26,093 bases of DNA from Sandaracinaceae bacterium. Its GTDB lineage: Bacteria > Myxococcota_A > Polyangia > Polyangiales > Sandaracinaceae. The stretch lies in assembly GCA_025056955.1 (NCBI GenBank), contig JANWYL010000007.1, positions 1-26,093 of the forward strand, given 5' to 3'. The position numbers and the translations under genes were made by a program. The notes beneath the pieces were generated by a model. That model made no database searches. It saw nothing but the letters and a program-made list of their open reading frames with translations, and had not been told where the DNA came from. Shown here one piece after another: positions 23,274 to 26,093 of the stretch; the first letter of the stretch is position 1, and every line of letters begins with the position of its first letter.

Positions 23274-24494
23274 GTGGCGCGCATCCTTCACATTGAAGAT
23301 GATGAGGGAAGTAGGCTGCTTGTGAGAAAGCTTCTTCAGGCCTTTGGCCATGAGGTGGTTGAAGCCTTAAGTGGGGTCGAAGCGATTCGATTGGCACAAA
23401 GCCAATCTTTTGACCTCGTTTTGGTTGATATCAACATCCCAGAGCTCGACGGATACGAAGTGGTCCTCCGCCTCCGCAGCATCGAAAGCCTTTCTTCGGT
23501 TCCGATTGTGGCAATCACAGCAGAAGGTGACCAAGAAACGAGCCAAGCCGTGGGATGCGATGCTTTTATCGAAAAACCGATTGATGTCGCAAGCTTTCCT
23601 CAACAAATTTCAATGCACTTGGAAAAGAAGTCTCGACCTCCCTTTCCCTGCTCCCCTTTGCTTAAGGCTTCGCAAAGGATTGTTCAAAGGCTTGAACAAA
23701 AAATATGCGCCCTTGGTGAAGCAAATCAGCGGCTTGAGGAGCTCATCCGCCGCAGAAGCGACCTTCTCCGCAATCTGAGCCATGAATTCGTGACGCCTCT
23801 TACTCCCGTCCTTGGCCACCTTAAGCTCCTCCTCTCGGAGGAGCTTGGGCCTCTTAACCCCGCGCAACGGGATGCCCTTTTGGCAATTGATGGTGGCCTG
23901 GCTCGGCTCCGTGCAGTGCTCGACACTTTGCTCGATGTGGCAGCCCTTGAAACAGGGCGACTCCACTTTTTTGCTCGCCCCTACGATTTCGTACGCCTCG
24001 TCCGCCGCGTTATCCAGGAGCAGCGCAGCCGAATGCTCGATCGCAAGCTTGAATTTCACGCCCTCATTCCAGAAAACCCATGCCCTGCCCATGGAGACGC
24101 GGAAAAGATCCGGCGCGCAATTGTTCATCTTTTGGACAACGCCTTGAAATTCACCCCCCCTGGGGGGCTTGTTGTGCTTGCGGCATGGACAGAGCCTCTT
24201 CTGGGCGTTGCCGTGGCGGATAGCGGCCCTGGCATCCCCAAATCACGTCTTGACAAGGTGCTTGAGCTTTTCTGCCAGGGTGATTCCTCACTCACCCGAA
24301 GTGCTGGAGGGCTTGGCCTTGGACTTGCCTTCGCAAAGCGGGTGGCTGAAGCCCATGGTGGAAGGCTAAGCATTGAAAGCCCACCTCTTTCTGTTCCAAA
24401 GGTCGAACCAGGAATCGGCCAAAGGCTCAAAGGCACCCTTGCCAAAATCGAGTTTCAGGTCCAGCCTCACATTCCCGCCTCATCTTCGATGTGA
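23274..24494 (+). CDS. Receiver-histidine kinase fusion (REC-HisKA-HATPase_c)
   Basis: A cytoplasmic two-component protein, 406 residues, with no membrane or sensor domain. The N-terminal receiver has the acidic pocket Asp9-Asp10, phosphoacceptor Asp52 (LVLVDINIP), switch residue Thr82 and Lys101 (IEKP). A coiled linker (about 130-160) leads to HisKA, with His170 in LRNLSHEFVTP. The ATPase domain shows the N box HLLDNALKFTP, G1 DSGPGIP and G2 GGLGLGLAFAKR. Such order suggests a kinase tuned by phosphorylation from another kinase, as part of a phosphorelay. The GTG start at 23274 is preceded by AT-rich DNA. Its stop overlaps a possible GTG start of the cysteine desulfurase homologue (GTGA at 24491). 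No partner regulator gene is in view. Confidence 0.92.
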   Translation: MARILHIEDDEGSRLLVRKLLQAFGHEVVEALSGVEAIRLAQSQSFDLVLVDINIPELDGYEVVLRLRSIESLSSVPIVAITAEGDQETSQAVGCDAFIEKPIDVASFPQQISMHLEKKSRPPFPCSPLLKASQRIVQRLEQKICALGEANQRLEELIRRRSDLLRNLSHEFVTPLTPVLGHLKLLLSEELGPLNPAQRDALLAIDGGLARLRAVLDTLLDVAALETGRLHFFARPYDFVRLVRRVIQEQRSRMLDRKLEFHALIPENPCPAHGDAEKIRRAIVHLLDNALKFTPPGGLVVLAAWTEPLLGVAVADSGPGIPKSRLDKVLELFCQGDSSLTRSAGGLGLGLAFAKRVAEAHGGRLSIESPPLSVPKVEPGIGQRLKGTLAKIEFQVQPHIPASSSM

Positions 24495-24511
24495 ATCTTC
24501 TGTGTGAGCCC

Positions 24512-25660
24512 ATGCAGCCCAAGCGCAGGATTTATCTCGATCATCACGGAGGGGCTCCGCTTGATCCCAGAGTAAAAGAAGCGATGCGAGCAGTGCTTGA
24601 GGAGGGCTTTTTTGCCAACCCATCAAGCACTCACCAAGAAGGAAGGAAGGCCCGGCAAGCGCTCGAGGAAGCGCGGGAGCGCGTTGCGAGCGCATTGGAA
24701 GTCTCTCCGCTTGAAGTGGTCTTTGTGTCGGGCGGGACTGAGGCCTGTAACCTCGCCATCTTTGGGACGCTCTCTTTGCCCGGGCCCTGGGGTGTGGTGA
24801 GCTCAACCATCGAACACCCTGCTGTTTCTGAAGCGATTGCAAAATTTGAGCGACAGGGAATCCCTTGGATTCGCTGGGACCTCCACAATGAAAGCCTCCT
24901 CCCCGAACTTGCCCACCGGATCGAAGAGGCGGGAGGCAGAAAGAGGCGCTGGCTTCTCGCCGTCCAGGCGGTTTCTCATGAAGTTGGAATCGTTTTCAAT
25001 GTCGAGAAAATTGTTTCCCACCTGCCCCCAGATGGCATTGTCTTTGTGGATGCTTGCCAAGGGCTCGGAAAAATAGAAGTTTCGCGTTTCCTAAAAAAGG
25101 GTTGGATGGTGGCGCTCTCTGGGGCAAAATGTGGTGGTCCTTTGGGAAGTGGTGCCCTCATCGTTCCCAGAGGAGTTGAGCTTGAGCCCCATCACCTTGG
25201 CGGTCCTCAGGAGCGGGGTCGTCGGGCTGGAAGTCCAGACCTTTTGGCTCAGATCGGGTTTGGCTGGGCTTGCGCTTTTGTGGAGGAGCGTCGAAAACAA
25301 GTGCAAAACATCCGGAGGCTTCGGGATCGCCTTGAGCAATCGCTGATCGCCTTGGGAGGGGTGGTCAATGGCTGTGAATTTGAGAGGGTGGCAACCGTCA
25401 CAAACCTTTCCTTTCCTGGCTGGCGCAAGGTGCTTTTGGTGGCTGCCATCGACCTTGAGGGTGTTTCTGCCTCGCCGGGAGCTGCTTGCTCGAGTGGCCT
25501 CGACCAGCCATCCTCAGTGATTCGGGCTCTCTACCCACATGAGCCTTGGCGGGCCCAAAGCTGTGTTCGTTTTTCCCTCGGTCCCGAAACAAAAGAAGAG
25601 GAAATCGACGAGGCGATTTCAATCATCGAACGCGTGCTTAGACGTGCTTCTTATGGATAA
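24512..25660 (+). CDS. Cysteine desulfurase (NifS/IscS) family protein with atypical cofactor pocket
   Basis: A PLP-dependent class V aminotransferase-fold enzyme, 382 residues from the ATG at 24512 (389 from a GTG at 24491 that overlaps the kinase stop). Known members take sulfur from cysteine for Fe-S clusters and thio-cofactors. Conserved: SGGTEACNLAIFG, the EHPAVS histidine, VDACQGLGK (Asp and Gln of the PLP site), GGPQERGRRAG, and the catalytic Cys loop SASPGAACSSGLD. Altered: the N-terminal ATTP is GGAP (13-16), the NNE of the PLP contact is SHE, and the residue before the PLP-binding Lys is Ala (SGAK) instead of the usual His. It may be a specialised paralogue rather than the housekeeping IscS or SufS; no iscU, iscA or suf genes flank it. 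Its 3' end overlaps pdxH by 10 bp. Confidence 0.85.
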   Translation: MQPKRRIYLDHHGGAPLDPRVKEAMRAVLEEGFFANPSSTHQEGRKARQALEEARERVASALEVSPLEVVFVSGGTEACNLAIFGTLSLPGPWGVVSSTIEHPAVSEAIAKFERQGIPWIRWDLHNESLLPELAHRIEEAGGRKRRWLLAVQAVSHEVGIVFNVEKIVSHLPPDGIVFVDACQGLGKIEVSRFLKKGWMVALSGAKCGGPLGSGALIVPRGVELEPHHLGGPQERGRRAGSPDLLAQIGFGWACAFVEERRKQVQNIRRLRDRLEQSLIALGGVVNGCEFERVATVTNLSFPGWRKVLLVAAIDLEGVSASPGAACSSGLDQPSSVIRALYPHEPWRAQSCVRFSLGPETKEEEIDEAISIIERVLRRASYG

Positions 25661-26093
25661 AGCCAGTTTTTTACCCACCCATCTGGAGTGCGCTCAAAAC
25701 GCACCCTTTTGTGGAGGCGATACATCCCCTCAAGCCAATACTCAGCGCGCTTCACTTCAAGCCGGTAACCACCCCACTGGGGAGGCCGACCCACCTCTTT
25801 TCCTTCAAAATGCCTAGAAAACTCATGGTATTGCTGGATGAGGGCTTCCCACGACTCGAGGATTTGGCTTTGCTTTGAGGCCCAGGCGCCGATTTGACTT
25901 TCTCGAGGGCGCTCGCGAAAGTAGATATCGCTTTCTTCGTCATTTAGAGGAAAAGCCTCGCCCTCAAAACGCAACTGGACACCAGTTGTGGTGAAGTGGA
26001 AGGCGATGGCCGCTCGCCGATCGCGCGCAAGGTGCTTTCCCTTTTCGCTCTCGCGATTGGTGAAAAAGCGCAATCCCCGCTCATCTGCGCCTT
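25651..26093 (-). CDS. pdxH: Pyridoxine/pyridoxamine 5'-phosphate oxidase, 5' end outside window
   Basis: FMN-dependent oxidase that makes pyridoxal 5'-phosphate with oxygen. The visible C-terminal 146 residues or so start near GADERGLRFFTNRESEKG and include RPRESQIGAWASKQS, PPQWGGYRLEV and AEYWLEGMYRLHKR, followed by the terminal WVKNWLYP. These correspond to the FMN/PLP-binding half and C-terminal PNPOx dimerisation region of the E. coli enzyme. The coding frame stays open to the window edge, so the start lies to the right. It converges on the PLP-dependent cysteine desulfurase homologue with a 10-bp overlap; whether that pairing is functional or accidental is unknown. Confidence 0.93.
   Translation of the reverse strand, partial: GADERGLRFFTNRESEKGKHLARDRRAAIAFHFTTTGVQLRFEGEAFPLNDEESDIYFRERPRESQIGAWASKQSQILESWEALIQQYHEFSRHFEGKEVGRPPQWGGYRLEVKRAEYWLEGMYRLHKRVRFERTPDGWVKNWLYP

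Noticed and set aside
24154..24167. C-run/G-run palindrome in the kinase gene as a regulatory hairpin
   Set aside because: The arms are separated by one base, so no stable loop forms, and the bases encode the conserved TPPGG of the ATPase domain.
1..26093. Mobile element, CRISPR array or prophage
   Set aside because: There are no transposase, integrase, phage or Cas motifs, no direct-repeat arrays and no attachment-site-like duplications; the genes are largely core metabolism.

Overview
The window is densely packed chromosomal DNA from a Gram-negative, probably aerobic bacterium. The Gram-negative call rests on several exported or lipoprotein-like envelope proteins and a sigma-32 type factor. 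The aerobic call rests on an oxygen-dependent HemY-type protoporphyrinogen oxidase, PdxH, and BoxC, an enzyme of the oxygen-dependent benzoyl-CoA epoxide route. The mix (BoxC, M50 protease-TPR fusion, HEAT lipoprotein, REC-histidine kinase fusion, many unrecognised secreted proteins) reads most like a Myxococcota/deltaproteobacterial lineage, but no marker here fixes the taxon. I see no rRNA, tRNA, IS element, prophage or CRISPR array. No gene-free stretch exceeds about 205 bp.

Left part (1-6.5 kb): the 5' two thirds of a 2-oxoacid dehydrogenase E2 gene (minus, cut by the edge); a region rich in inverted repeats; a SpoU/RlmB-type rRNA methyltransferase (plus) overlapping tail-to-tail with type III pantothenate kinase coaX (minus); two unrecognised genes upstream of coaX in the same operon; and a secreted protein of unknown function converging on a HEAT-repeat lipoprotein.

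Centre (6.5-13.3 kb): a small proline-rich lipoprotein candidate directly followed by a lipase-maturation-factor family membrane protein (plus); a minus-strand pair, boxC then an agmatine/peptidyl-arginine deiminase family gene, overlapping by 7 bp; and, divergent from boxC, an M50 site-2 protease with a helical-repeat tail followed by a dCMP deaminase.

Right part (13.4-26.1 kb): an overlapping run of RNase Z, HemY and an RlmM-like FtsJ-fold methyltransferase; an unrecognised 231-residue protein on the other strand; two SAM methyltransferases and a GT-C type membrane glycosyltransferase that look like a surface-glycan or lipid modification cassette; an RpoH-like sigma factor with an acidic N-terminal extension; mazG (minus); a receiver-histidine kinase fusion; a cysteine desulfurase homologue with altered cofactor-pocket motifs; and pdxH (minus, cut by the right edge), which makes that enzyme's cofactor PLP.

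Genes are very tightly spaced. Four convergent pairs overlap at their 3' ends, and many same-strand pairs overlap by a few bases (ATGA or GTGA junctions), which implies extensive translational coupling. GTG starts are common.
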